Both the position numbers and the translations under genes were made by a program. The notes beneath the pieces were generated by a model. It was not told the origin of the DNA and did no database searches. It was given only the letters and a program-made list of their open reading frames with translations. Of a DNA stretch of 64,000 bases, positions 43,602-53,984 are shown piece by piece; positions within the stretch are counted from its first letter, which is position 1; each line of letters begins with the position of its first letter. Origin of the DNA: Myxococcus xanthus (GTDB lineage Bacteria; Myxococcota; Myxococcia; Myxococcales; Myxococcaceae); assembly GCF_006402735.1 (NCBI RefSeq), contig NZ_CP017174.1, forward strand, positions 1,367,001 to 1,431,000, given 5' to 3'.

Positions 43602-45154
43602 GCCGAGGCGCCGCGAGCGCCTCGGCCAGGAGACGCGCGCAGCGGGGGCAGTCCATTGTCCTGGGAGCGCTGTCCTTCCTGGTGCTCGCGCTGATGGTGA
43701 CGCTGAGCTTCAACCTCGCACATGCGTTGCGCCAGAAGATGGGTTTGCAGCAGCACAGCGACGCGTTGGCCTACTCCATGGCGGTCCTGGAGGCGCGGTC
43801 GCTCAATTACTATGCAGTCAGCAACAGGGCCATCGCGGCTTCCTACGTCGCGATGAACAGCATCCACGCATACATGGTGGCTGCGAGCGTGACGGGTTCG
43901 ATGATGCGGGCCTCGGAGGCGAACTTCAAGGAGTTCGCAAGGCGCGAGAAAATCATGTGCAGTTGCAAGGGGTGCTACGAGCACTGCGTGCACGCCACTG
44001 AAGCGGCGAAGATCGCGGCCGAGTTCGCCAACGCGGGCCGTGAGTACGACCAGAAGGTCCGTGCCCTGGAGTCCAGCTTCAACGCCGCGATCCGGGGGCT
44101 CGACGTCATGGTGGACAACCTGCATGCCTCTCAGCGTGAGGCGCATTCCCAGACGCTCCAGGCCATCCAGGATGGCCGCAGCCATGGCCTGTCGCTCCTG
44201 GCGGACTACACCGCGCCGGACGTCGGTGCGCTGCCGCAAGCCGTGGGGGGGCTCAACGCGAATGAATTCAACTGCGCGGTGGATGGGATGAACTGCCGGG
44301 GGAGCGTGGAGAACGCTTCACCCGAAGCGCTCGCCAGGGTCATGACGGAAATCTCCAACGCCACCCGTTCTGGCTGGCCGGCGGCACGAAAGACCGGAGC
44401 GCGCGGGGTTGCGAAGCCCGCGTACCTGCATGACGACGTCATCCGGGACCTTCGGGACATCGCACAGAAGAAGCCGTACAAGGTGACCTCCCACGAGGGA
44501 ACGTCGAAGTCGGTTCAGGACAAGGGCCAGGTCAACGACGGCGGGAAGCAAGGCGGTAATCAGGGGACGACGGTTGCCGCGCGAGAGGAAGGGGCGATTC
44601 GGAACACCTGGGAGCACCAGCTCACGTCAACGACCGACTACGAGGCGGAAGTCTGGAGCGATGCCAACGGCGGTGGCCATACCCCGGGTGGCGCGCACTC
44701 GGGCTCGCACAACTTCGAGGGCGTCAACGCCAACGCGTTGTCGGGCTGCGCCCGGTCGGGCAATTGCTTCATGAAGTTCCGAGCCAACCCCTCCTCTGGT
44801 AGGGATTGGGGGCAGCCGCGTGTGTACAGCTACCTGACGCGGCGACTCCGGGTCGGCGACCCGAGCCGGGCGCCCTGGGAGTTGAACGCGTCGGCCCAGA
44901 TTCAGCTGGACCATGGCGCGCAGGGGACAGCGACGCTGACGCTCGCGGCGCAGGATGGCGTGGCGCTCTCCAAGGCGCTCGTCTACTACCACCGCTTCGG
45001 CGCGAATGGCTGGCGTGAGGCGCCCAACCTCTTCAGTCCCTACTGGCGCGCGAAGCTGCACCCCATCTCATCCGACGAGGCCGCGGAGGTCCTGGAAGCG
45101 GCAGGCAACACGGACGCGTCCCGGCTGGCGCGGGTCCCGGGGGTGTCCCTGTGA
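43577..45154 (+). CDS. TadG-like protein with Flp-type leader
   Basis: 525 residues. RAQRGQSIVLGALSFLVLAL gives a Gly-Gln junction and a hydrophobic helix, the TadG/pilus-associated leader. The remainder is extracytoplasmic, with CSCKGCYEHC (about 132-141) and further cysteines. The +5 Glu is missing, as in TadG proteins. Start ATG 43577 lies inside the preceding gene, and the stop overlaps the next GTG by four bases. In tad loci TadG is thought to be envelope-associated and needed for pilus assembly. Confidence 0.75.
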   Translation: MRLPILLLSRGAASASARRRAQRGQSIVLGALSFLVLALMVTLSFNLAHALRQKMGLQQHSDALAYSMAVLEARSLNYYAVSNRAIAASYVAMNSIHAYMVAASVTGSMMRASEANFKEFARREKIMCSCKGCYEHCVHATEAAKIAAEFANAGREYDQKVRALESSFNAAIRGLDVMVDNLHASQREAHSQTLQAIQDGRSHGLSLLADYTAPDVGALPQAVGGLNANEFNCAVDGMNCRGSVENASPEALARVMTEISNATRSGWPAARKTGARGVAKPAYLHDDVIRDLRDIAQKKPYKVTSHEGTSKSVQDKGQVNDGGKQGGNQGTTVAAREEGAIRNTWEHQLTSTTDYEAEVWSDANGGGHTPGGAHSGSHNFEGVNANALSGCARSGNCFMKFRANPSSGRDWGQPRVYSYLTRRLRVGDPSRAPWELNASAQIQLDHGAQGTATLTLAAQDGVALSKALVYYHRFGANGWREAPNLFSPYWRAKLHPISSDEAAEVLEAAGNTDASRLARVPGVSL

Positions 45155-46263
45155 AGCGCGCATCCAGGCGAGGTGCCGCGGCCGTGGAGATGGCGGTGTG
45201 CATGCTCGTCATCGTCCCCGTGTTCCTCTACTCGCTGTTCCTCTTCGACCTGCTGCGCCACATGTTGGACTCGCAGGAGACCTCCCTGTCCACGGCCTGG
45301 GACTACACCGTCCTGGACTATGAGAAGGAGCCCGAGAGCGTCGCGACGGAGGACGGGGGGACGACGATGGAGGCCTTCTCCGGCTTCGAGATGGCGCAGG
45401 CCTATTCGCGGTACATGTACTGTGACCACGAGTCGGGTATCGACAGCTACGGCCCAGGAAAGGGTCCGGAGTGCAGCGCCACTCCCGATTCAGAAGACCA
45501 CCACACGGACGTTGTCGCCCATGCGTGCTGGCTCAATCCTGGCGCACGGCAGGTGTACTGCACCCTGGATGCACAGGCCGTGGGCGCGTACGGGGTCTCA
45601 CTCCACCAGTCCTTCATGGACACCTTCGGGCGGGGTGGCCTCATCCGTTGTTCCGCGCGCCTGGGCGTCCAGAACTATCTCTTGCCGGAGTCGTTCCTGC
45701 CGGAATTCTCCGAGGTGAAGCTGGCCAAGGAGAAGCAGGAGCGGGCCAACGGCATCCACAGAAACGCAACCGGCGAAAATCTCCCGGAGGGTCATGCCCG
45801 AGGCGACAACGTCTACCTGCTCCCCTGGGAGCAGATTGCCATCCTCACCGACACCTGGGCGCTCACGGAGCACGCGGACGTGCGGCCGGGCACCGCGGGT
45901 GGGCGAGGGATGCACGAGCGCGTCACCCAGCTCTACCAGAACGACGACAACAGCGGCTTCACCGACATGTCGAGCGCGTCCGAGCGGTTGGTGAACCAGG
46001 CCATCAGCTCGGGGCTCCTCCATGACAGCCTGAAGCTGGAATCCCAGAGCTACAGGACGCCTGGGGATGATCCTCGCAATCCCAGCCTCGCCATCAAGCC
46101 CGACCAGAGTGGTGACGGCGCCGTGGAGGAAATCGAGCAGCAGGGAGGCCGCCAGGGCTACTTCAGCAACGAGTGGCAGGACTGGGGGAGCAACAACAAC
46201 CAGCGCACCTACGAGGCGCGTGGCAACTGGTACCTGGGTTGCGCGAGGTCGGAGTCGTGCTGA
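45151..46263 (+). CDS. TadE/TadF-like protein
   Basis: 370 residues starting with a GTG that overlaps the previous stop. SRRGAAAVEMAVCMLVIVPV has a Gly-Ala junction with Glu at +5 and a hydrophobic helix (TadE/F-like). Long extracytoplasmic sequence follows, with scattered cysteines and a polar, Asn/Gln-rich end. It is longer than canonical TadE/F (150-250 residues). Its end overlaps the next gene by seven bases, so the cluster is read as a single coupled message. Confidence 0.75.
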   Translation: MKRASRRGAAAVEMAVCMLVIVPVFLYSLFLFDLLRHMLDSQETSLSTAWDYTVLDYEKEPESVATEDGGTTMEAFSGFEMAQAYSRYMYCDHESGIDSYGPGKGPECSATPDSEDHHTDVVAHACWLNPGARQVYCTLDAQAVGAYGVSLHQSFMDTFGRGGLIRCSARLGVQNYLLPESFLPEFSEVKLAKEKQERANGIHRNATGENLPEGHARGDNVYLLPWEQIAILTDTWALTEHADVRPGTAGGRGMHERVTQLYQNDDNSGFTDMSSASERLVNQAISSGLLHDSLKLESQSYRTPGDDPRNPSLAIKPDQSGDGAVEEIEQQGGRQGYFSNEWQDWGSNNNQRTYEARGNWYLGCARSESC

Positions 46264-47120
46264 CGCCCGTTGCCGCCTCGCGCCCCGTCGTCCGGATTCC
46301 CGCGCTGCTCTTCTCCGTGGCGGTGGTGGGCGGTCTCATCGGCTTCTCTTGGGAGCACGCCGTCTACCGGGGCAGCGACAGCCATCAGGAATGGAGCCCG
46401 CCGGAGCTGGGCACCGACGTGGAGACATCCTCCAGCGGCTGGGTGCGCACGCCCGCGGAGGAGGCCATCCTCCAGCGGGCACTGGTCCACTTCCCGCCGT
46501 ACCCCAACGCCACCCGTCCCGAACCGCTCGCCGCCGACTACCTGGGGCCCGGGGCGCCCATGGCGGTGGCGTGGTTCTCCACACAAGACGCGCCCGCGAA
46601 GGTCCTCGAGCACTACACACAGGCGCTGCTCGCCAAGGGGCTGCCGGTGCTGCACCAACGCCACGGAGAGAAAGGCGGCTACGTGGGCTACTGGAGCCCC
46701 GCCACGGAAGAGGTGCGGCTGGTGTCCACACTGGCGCAAGGGGGTGAGACGCTGGTGTTCGTCTCCTCCGGTCAGGTGGGACCCCTGCTGGCGCGGGCGG
46801 CGGCGGTGCCGGACTGGCTTCCCGTGCCCGGCGGACTCGCGGAGACGCGCACCGTGAACTTCAATCTGGAGGGCGCCTCGCACCACGTGGTGACGGGCCA
46901 GCTCCAGGCGGACTCGCCGGATGCGGCGGCACAGCGCTACGGTGACCTCTTCCGTGCGCGCGGCTGGCAGGTGGGAACGCTCGCGCCGGTGGCGCCGAAC
47001 GGCATCGCCTTCGAAGTGCTCAAGGAGTCCGTGAGCGGCCGCGCGGTGCTGCGCGGCCTCTCGCCGGGCCCGGGAGTCGAGGTCCAGCTCACGCTGCTAC
47101 GCCGGAGCGTTGCCCCATGA
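46257..47120 (+). CDS. Membrane-anchored protein of the Tad-like cluster
   Basis: 287 residues. The GTG start (46257) has GGAG just upstream and overlaps the previous stop. One N-terminal hydrophobic segment (VRIPALLFSVAVVGGLIGFS) anchors a periplasmic alpha/beta region with two similar parts (about 70-165 and 185-280). I recognise no domain. It ends in an ATGA overlap with the small pilin gene, which argues that it belongs to the same assembly. Confidence 0.65.
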   Translation: MLTPVAASRPVVRIPALLFSVAVVGGLIGFSWEHAVYRGSDSHQEWSPPELGTDVETSSSGWVRTPAEEAILQRALVHFPPYPNATRPEPLAADYLGPGAPMAVAWFSTQDAPAKVLEHYTQALLAKGLPVLHQRHGEKGGYVGYWSPATEEVRLVSTLAQGGETLVFVSSGQVGPLLARAAAVPDWLPVPGGLAETRTVNFNLEGASHHVVTGQLQADSPDAAAQRYGDLFRARGWQVGTLAPVAPNGIAFEVLKESVSGRAVLRGLSPGPGVEVQLTLLRRSVAP

Positions 47121-47296
47121 GGAAGTCCCTGCGTCCGTCGCGGTCCGCCCGTGGCCAGTCCATGGTGGAGTACGCCATCGTCACCGCGGCCCTGCTGGGC
47201 TTCAGCACGATGGGGTGGCCCTTCCTGGTGCAGTTGCTCAACGCGCTGCACCGCTACTTCAACTCCATCTACTACGTCATCCAGGCCCCCATCTGA
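47117..47296 (+). CDS. Flp-type pilin-like protein, 59 residues
   Basis: A short gene starting at the ATG overlapping the previous stop. The product begins MRKSLRPSRSARGQSMVEYA and continues into a hydrophobic stretch ending ALLGFSTMGWPFLVQLL, then RYFNSIYYVIQAPI. The GQSMVEY junction (Gly at -1, Gln +1, Glu +5) is the classic Flp prepilin processing site, and the size fits Flp pilins (50-70 residues). It is the best candidate for the major structural subunit of the cluster. The basic leader of 13 residues is also typical. Confidence 0.8.
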   Translation: MRKSLRPSRSARGQSMVEYAIVTAALLGFSTMGWPFLVQLLNALHRYFNSIYYVIQAPI

Positions 47297-47321
47297 GGCA
47301 CGGGGGCCTGGGTGCCCAAGG

Positions 47322-48506
47322 CTACGGCGTCACCGTGGTGACGAACTCCGCCTTGCCGCCGGAGACCTTGAGCACCACGGCCTCCTTCACCGCGTCGCGG
47401 TTGGCGTCCAGGGTGATTTTGCCCGTCACGCCCGGGAACTCCTTCGTCGCGGCAATCGCGTCGCGCAACGAAGGGCCGCTCAGGTCCGGCGCGCGCTTCA
47501 TGGCGTCGATGGTCACCCGCGCCGCGTCGTACGCCAGCGCGGCCACGCTGTCCGGCACGCTGCCGTAGGTGGCCTTGTAGCGGGCCAGGAACTTCTGGAG
47601 CAACGGGTCCGGGTTGTCCGGCGAGTAGTGGTTGGCGAAGTAGCTGCCCTCCAGCGCGGAGCCGCCCAGCTCGTACAGCTTGTCGGAGTCCCAGCCGTCG
47701 CCGCCGAGCAGCGGCACCTTGAGCCCGATTTCACGCGCCTGCCGCGCGATGATGCCCACGTCCGTGTAGTAGCCAGGGACGAAGACGGCGTCCGGCTTCA
47801 GCCGCTTGAGGGACGTCAGCTGCGCGCGGAAGTCCGTGTCGCCCTTGGAGTAGCTCTCGTCGCCCGGCACCTCGCCACCGAATTCCTTGAACCTGGCGGT
47901 GAACACGTCCGCCAGGCCCATGGAGAACGCGCTCTTGTTGTCGCGCAGCACCGCCACGCGGGACAGCTTCAGATTCTCCCGCGCGAACTTCGCCATGGCG
48001 AGCCCCTGGAAGGGGTCGATGAAGCAGACGCGGAAGATGTAGTCGCCCTTCTGCGTCACTTCCGGCGCGGTGGACGTGGGCGTCACCATGGGCACCTTGC
48101 CCGCCTGCGCCTTCTCCGCCATGGCCATGGACACCGACGAGGCCGCCTCGCCGAGAATCGCCACCACCTTGTCCTGGGTGATGAGCCGCGTCACGGCCTG
48201 GGCGCCTTCCTCCGGCCGGCCCTGGCTGTCGTAGACGCGCACCTGGAGCTTCTTGCCCTTCACGCCGCCCGCCTCGTTGGCCTCGTTCAGCGCCAGCTCG
48301 ATGCCGTTGCGCGCGGACACCCCGAAGGTCGCCTCGCTCCCCGTGAGGCTGCCGACCTCTCCCAGCAGAATCGTGTTCGAGTCCACCGGAGCGGCCGGTA
48401 CCCCGGTCGCCTGCCCCTCCGGCGAGGGCGCGGCGGGCGCGTTCTTCTTCTCGCAGGCCACCACTGCCAGGGCCAGGGTCGCGAGCAGCATCAGGGGACG
48501 GCGCAT
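47322..48506 (-). CDS. Branched-chain amino acid type ABC transporter substrate-binding lipoprotein
   Basis: 394 residues. MRRPLMLLATLALAVVAC is a lipoprotein signal (Cys18). The mature part is a type I periplasmic binding fold (Peripla_BP_6): ILLGEVGSLTGSEATFGVS, ARNGIELALNEANEAGGVKG, VAILGEAASSVSMAMA and DAVFVPGYYTDVGIIARQA. LivJ/LivK-like proteins bind branched amino acids or other small ligands for an ABC importer, but no permease or ATPase gene is adjacent. The start has GAGGAA about ten bases upstream. It is divergent from the SUF operon. Confidence 0.9.
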   Translation of the reverse strand: MRRPLMLLATLALAVVACEKKNAPAAPSPEGQATGVPAAPVDSNTILLGEVGSLTGSEATFGVSARNGIELALNEANEAGGVKGKKLQVRVYDSQGRPEEGAQAVTRLITQDKVVAILGEAASSVSMAMAEKAQAGKVPMVTPTSTAPEVTQKGDYIFRVCFIDPFQGLAMAKFARENLKLSRVAVLRDNKSAFSMGLADVFTARFKEFGGEVPGDESYSKGDTDFRAQLTSLKRLKPDAVFVPGYYTDVGIIARQAREIGLKVPLLGGDGWDSDKLYELGGSALEGSYFANHYSPDNPDPLLQKFLARYKATYGSVPDSVAALAYDAARVTIDAMKRAPDLSGPSLRDAIAATKEFPGVTGKITLDANRDAVKEAVVLKVSGGKAEFVTTVTP

Positions 48507-48593
48507 CGGCAAGGTTCCTCCGGGGGACGGTGGTGTCACCCTATCCCTCTCCCCCCCGCCCTCCAACCAGCGGCGCTTCAGGGAGGGATTCAA

Positions 48594-48630
48594 ATTGCAA
48601 TGTGGACTGAAACGGTCCTGATTACATATG
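48594..48630 (+). promoter_or_regulatory. Candidate promoter and operator of the SUF operon
   Basis: In a short AT-rich island, ATTGCAAT (48594-48601, a perfect palindrome) contains a possible -35 (TTGCAA). GGACTG-AAA-CGGTCC (48604-48618) is a dyad with one mismatched pair and sits in the spacer. GATTAC or TACATA (48620-48628) could be the -10, although the spacing is loose. Placement between promoter elements suits a site for the Rrf2 regulator encoded downstream. Confidence 0.4.
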
Positions 48631-48690
48631 AGGTCCCCCGGGCCCGAGGTTTTTCGGCGCCTGGACCCCAGAGAGGAGACACCCGCACCC

Positions 48691-49205
48691 ATGCTCCGGA
48701 TGAGCAAGATGACCGACTACGGCATCGTGCTGATGACCGAGTTGGCTCGCGCGGAGGGTGACACGCGCACCACCCGTGAGCTGGCGGCGCGCACGCGCGT
48801 GCCACTTCCCTCGGCCAGCAAGGTGCTCAAGAGCCTGCTCCAGGCGGCGCTCGTGGTGTCGCACCGTGGCGCCAACGGCGGCTACGGGCTGGCACGCCCG
48901 GCCCATGAGCTGCCGCTGGCCGAACTGGTCGCCGCGCTCGAGGGGCCGGTCGCCCTCACGGAGTGTGGCGTCCACACCTCCGGGGGTGCGCCCTGTGAGC
49001 TGGAGTCCGTCTGTCAGGTGCGGGGCCACTGGCGCCTCATCAACGACGCCATCCAGGAGGCACTGGGGCGGCTGACGCTGGCGGACCTCATCGCCCCCGC
49101 GCCCCGCGTGCCAGAGCGCCTCGTGGGCCTGGGGACACCCTCTCGCCCGGCGTCTTCCCCGGCCGCTGGCCACCCCCCTTCTGCTTCCGCGACAGGAGTT
49201 CGCTC

Positions 49206-49209
<4 letters not shown>
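48691..49209 (+). CDS. Rrf2-family SUF operon regulator
   Basis: 172 residues. A winged helix-turn-helix opens with [19 protein letters not shown], then [20 protein letters not shown], and [12 protein letters not shown] marks the wing. Three cysteines (92, 102, 108; [17 protein letters not shown]) can hold an iron-sulfur cluster as in IscR/SufR-type regulators. The spacing C-x9-C-x5-C differs from IscR (C-x5-C-x5-C). The pattern is that of the SUF regulator group first described in Xanthomonas (TIGR02944-like). It probably senses Fe-S status and controls the operon it leads. The stop overlaps the sufB start. Confidence 0.9.
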
Positions 49210-50642
<1,433 letters not shown>

Positions 50643-50644
50643 GC

Positions 50645-51427
50645 ATGGCGCTTTTGACTGTTCGCAACCTGCACGCCCGCGTGGCGGGCAAGGACATCCT
50701 CAAGGGCATCGACCTGGAGGTCGCGCCCGGCGAGGTCCACGCCATCATGGGCCCCAACGGCTCTGGGAAGAGCACGCTGGCCAGTGTGCTGGCGGGCCGT
50801 GATGGCTACGAGGTGACGCAGGGCGAGGTGCTGTTCGACGGCAAGCCGCTGCTGGAGCTGTCGCCCGAGGCCCGCGCCGCCGCGGGCGTGTTCCTCGCCT
50901 TCCAGTACCCGGTGGAGATTCCGGGCGTGGGCAACATCCACTTCCTGCGCACCGCGCTCAACGCGCAGCGCCGCTCGAAGGGGCTGGAGGAGCTGGACGC
51001 CATGGACTTCCTCCAGCTGGCCAAGGAGAAGTCGAAGCTGGTGCAACTCGACGCGGCCTTCATGAACCGCTCGGTGAATGAGGGCTTCTCCGGCGGCGAG
51101 AAGAAGCGCAACGAGATTTTCCAGATGGCGGTGCTGGAGCCGCGGCTGGCCATCCTCGACGAGACGGACTCCGGCCTGGACATCGACGCGCTGCGCACGG
51201 TGGCGGGCGGCGTGAACGCGCTGCGCTCGCCCGAGCGCGGAATGGTGCTGATTACGCACTACCAGCGGCTGCTCGACTACATCGTCCCGGACAAGGTGCA
51301 CGTCATCGCGGGCGGCCGCATCGTCCGCTCCGGTGGCCGCGAGCTGGCGCTGGAGCTGGAGGAGAAGGGCTACGGCTGGCTGGGGCTGGACGGAGCCAAG
51401 GCGCCGGCGGCGGAGGCACGGCGATGA
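50645..51427 (+). CDS. sufC: Fe-S assembly ATPase SufC
   Basis: 260 residues. Walker A is GPNGSGKS (36-43), the ABC signature FSGGEKKRNEI, and Walker B LAILDETDSGLDIDALR with the SufC-typical D-S-G-L-D. FLAFQYPVEIPGV is the Q-loop. The ATPase dimerises on SufB/SufD to drive cluster assembly. The start ATG is two bases after sufB, and its end overlaps sufD by four. Confidence 0.97.
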   Translation: MALLTVRNLHARVAGKDILKGIDLEVAPGEVHAIMGPNGSGKSTLASVLAGRDGYEVTQGEVLFDGKPLLELSPEARAAAGVFLAFQYPVEIPGVGNIHFLRTALNAQRRSKGLEELDAMDFLQLAKEKSKLVQLDAAFMNRSVNEGFSGGEKKRNEIFQMAVLEPRLAILDETDSGLDIDALRTVAGGVNALRSPERGMVLITHYQRLLDYIVPDKVHVIAGGRIVRSGGRELALELEEKGYGWLGLDGAKAPAAEARR

Positions 51428-52764
51428 CGGCCGCCCTGGCGCACTACCTGGACGTGGCCACGCGCTTCCAGGCGGCGCCCGAACAGGCGTCCGCGCCACA
51501 GTGGCTCAAGCGCCTGCGCGCCGATGCCCTGGTCCACTTCGAGCGGCAGGGCCTGCCCACGACGCGTGACGAGGCGTGGAAGTACTCCCGGCTGGGGTCC
51601 ATCGCGGAAGGAACGTTCATTCCACGGACGGGAGTGTCCCGGGACACCGCCCACCTGTCGGCGGTGGTGGAGCGGCTGGGCTTGCCGGGGCCCCGGTTGG
51701 TGTTCGTGGACGGGCGGCTGGCGCCGGAGTTGTCGTCCGTGGCGGGCCTGCCTCGCGGCCTGACGCTGAAGCCGCTGCGGGACGCGGTGCGCGAGGACGG
51801 CGAGCTGCTGGAGTCCTTGCTAGGACAGCGGGCCCTGGCGAACGAGCACGCCTTCACCGCGCTCAACGCGGCGCTGCTGGAAGAGGGCGCGCTGTTGCGG
51901 CTGGCGCCGGGCGCGCTGAGCGAGGTGCCCGTGCAGTTGGTGTTCCTCACGCGCGGCGACGCGCCGGTGCTGTCCAGCCCGCGCATCCTCGTGGTGGCGG
52001 GGGAGAGCAGCGAAGCGACGCTGGTGGAGACGTATGCCAGCGCGGGCCCCGCGGGCTCGGCGGCGACGTTCACCAACGCGGTGACGGAGGTGACGCTGGG
52101 CGACAACGCCAGCCTCCACCACTACAAGCTCCAGGTGGAGGCGGACGCGGCGCTGCACGTGGGCGCGCTCCATGCACGGCAGGGGCGGGACAGCCGCTTC
52201 GCCTCGCATGCCTTCGCCTTTGGTGGGGCCATGGCGCGCAACGAGGTCCACGCGGCCTTCGCGGGCGAGGGTGGCGACGCGACGTTGAATGGCCTGTACG
52301 TGGGGCAGGGCGCGCAGCACCTGGACAACCGCACGGCGCTGGACCACGCGGTGCCCCGGTGCACCAGCCGCGAGCTGTACAAGGGCGTGCTGGATGGCCA
52401 CTCACGCGGCACCTTCCACGGGCTCATCCGCGTGCGGCAGGACGCGCAGCGCACGGACTCGCGGCAGCAGAACCGCAACCTGCTGCTGTCGGAGTCGGCG
52501 CAGGCGGACGCGCGGCCTCAGTTGGAAATCTTCGCGGACGACGTGAAGTGCGCGCACGGCGCGGCGGTGGGGCGGCTGGACGCGCAGGCGCTGTTCTACC
52601 TGCGCTCGCGCGGCGTGCCCCAGGCGGAGGCGGAGCGGCTGCTCACCTACGCCTTCGCTCGCGAGGTGGTGGAGGCGGTGCCCGCCGGCCCCGTGCGCGC
52701 GAACATCGAAGCGCTCCTGGCCTTGAAGCTGCCGGGCGCGGCGCAGCGCGAGGTGACGGCATGA
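51424..52764 (+). CDS. sufD: Fe-S assembly scaffold subunit SufD
   Basis: 446 residues. Family stretches include GLPTTRDEAWKYSRLG, the beta-helix region and LDNRTALDHAVPRCTSRELYKGV, followed by QQNRNLLLSESAQADARPQL, EIFADDVKCAHGAAVGRLD and LFYLRSRGVPQAEAERLLT. SufD pairs with SufB and SufC; its conserved His in DHAVP and Cys in CAHG are cluster-building residues of the complex. Both ends overlap neighbours by four bases. Confidence 0.96.
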   Translation: MTAALAHYLDVATRFQAAPEQASAPQWLKRLRADALVHFERQGLPTTRDEAWKYSRLGSIAEGTFIPRTGVSRDTAHLSAVVERLGLPGPRLVFVDGRLAPELSSVAGLPRGLTLKPLRDAVREDGELLESLLGQRALANEHAFTALNAALLEEGALLRLAPGALSEVPVQLVFLTRGDAPVLSSPRILVVAGESSEATLVETYASAGPAGSAATFTNAVTEVTLGDNASLHHYKLQVEADAALHVGALHARQGRDSRFASHAFAFGGAMARNEVHAAFAGEGGDATLNGLYVGQGAQHLDNRTALDHAVPRCTSRELYKGVLDGHSRGTFHGLIRVRQDAQRTDSRQQNRNLLLSESAQADARPQLEIFADDVKCAHGAAVGRLDAQALFYLRSRGVPQAEAERLLTYAFAREVVEAVPAGPVRANIEALLALKLPGAAQREVTA

Positions 52765-53984
52765 GCGGCTTCGACGTGAAGCAGGTCCGCGAGGACTTCC
52801 CCATCCTCCACCAGGAGGTGCGGGGCCGGCCGCTGGTGTACCTGGACAGCGCCGCCACGGCGCAGAAGCCGCAGGCCGTCATCGACGCGCTGGTGCGCTT
52901 CTACCAGCACGACAACGCCAACGTGCACCGCGGCGTCCACGTGTTGTCCGAGCGCGCCACGGAAGCCTACGAGGGCGCGCGTGAGACGGTGCGCCGCTTC
53001 ATCAACGCCCGGGACGTGAAGGAAGTCGTCTTCGTGCGTGGCACCACCGAGGCCATCAACCTGGTGGCGCAGACGTACGGGCGCAAGCACATCGGCGCCG
53101 GAGACGAGGTGCTCATCACCCAGATGGAGCACCACGCCAACATCGTCCCCTGGCGGATGCTTTGCGAGCAGACGGGCGCCGTGCTCAAGGTCATCCCCGT
53201 GGATGACCGGGGCGAGCTGGTGCTGGACGCCGTGGACGCGCTGCTGACGGAGCGCACGCGCATCCTCGCGGTGACGCACGTGTCCAACGCGCTGGGCACC
53301 GTGGCGCCGGTGAAGGAACTTACGCGGCGGGCCCATGCGAAGGGCATCCCCGTGCTGGTGGACGGCGCACAGGCGGTGACGCACTTCCCCGTGGACGTGC
53401 AGGACCTGGGCTGCGACTTCTACGCCTTCAGCGGGCACAAGATGTTCGGCCCCACCGGCATCGGCGTGCTGTACGGCCGCAAGGAGATGCTGGAGGCCAT
53501 GCCGCCGTACCAGGGCGGCGGGGACATGATCCTCTCCGTGACGATGGAGAAGGTGACGTACAACCGGGTGCCGTACCGCTTCGAGGCAGGCACGCCCAAC
53601 CTGGAGGGCGCGGTGGGGTTGGCGGCGGCCATCCGCTACCTGGAGGCACTGGGGATGGAGAACGTCGCCGCGCACGACCGGGAGCTGCTGGCCTACGCCA
53701 CGCAGGCGCTGGAGTCGGTGCCGGGGCTGCGCATGGTAGGCACGGCGCGCGAGAAGTCCGGCGTGTTGTCCTTCATGCTGGCGGATATCCACCCGCACGA
53801 CGTGGGCACCATCCTGGACCGCGAGGGCATCTGCATCCGCACGGGCCACCACTGCGCGCAGCCGGTGATGCAGCACTTCAAGGTGCCGGCCACGTCCCGG
53901 GCGTCGCTGGCGCTCTACAACACGCGCGAGGACGTGGACGCGCTCGTCCGTGGCCTGCACAAGGTCCTGGAGGTGTTCCAGTGA
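52761..53984 (+). CDS. sufS: Cysteine desulfurase SufS
   Basis: 407 residues. PLP-binding Lys227 lies in FSGHKMFGPTGIG, the substrate His in MEHHANIVPW, and the persulfide Cys365 in IRTGHHCAQP. VYLDSAATAQKPQ opens the fold. It removes sulfur from cysteine and, in group II systems, passes it to SufU or SufE. It is translationally coupled to sufD and sufU by overlaps. Confidence 0.97.
   Translation: MSGFDVKQVREDFPILHQEVRGRPLVYLDSAATAQKPQAVIDALVRFYQHDNANVHRGVHVLSERATEAYEGARETVRRFINARDVKEVVFVRGTTEAINLVAQTYGRKHIGAGDEVLITQMEHHANIVPWRMLCEQTGAVLKVIPVDDRGELVLDAVDALLTERTRILAVTHVSNALGTVAPVKELTRRAHAKGIPVLVDGAQAVTHFPVDVQDLGCDFYAFSGHKMFGPTGIGVLYGRKEMLEAMPPYQGGGDMILSVTMEKVTYNRVPYRFEAGTPNLEGAVGLAAAIRYLEALGMENVAAHDRELLAYATQALESVPGLRMVGTAREKSGVLSFMLADIHPHDVGTILDREGICIRTGHHCAQPVMQHFKVPATSRASLALYNTREDVDALVRGLHKVLEVFQ

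Noticed and set aside
48628..48690. Earlier ATG for the Rrf2 regulator
   Set aside because: The extra 21 residues are not found in the family, which begins [11 protein letters not shown], and the AGGAGA at about 48673 serves the later ATG.
51576..52760. In-frame extension upstream of sufS through sufD
   Set aside because: The extension is out of frame with sufD and Gly/Arg/Ala-rich. The SufS family start is at 52761, overlapping the sufD stop.
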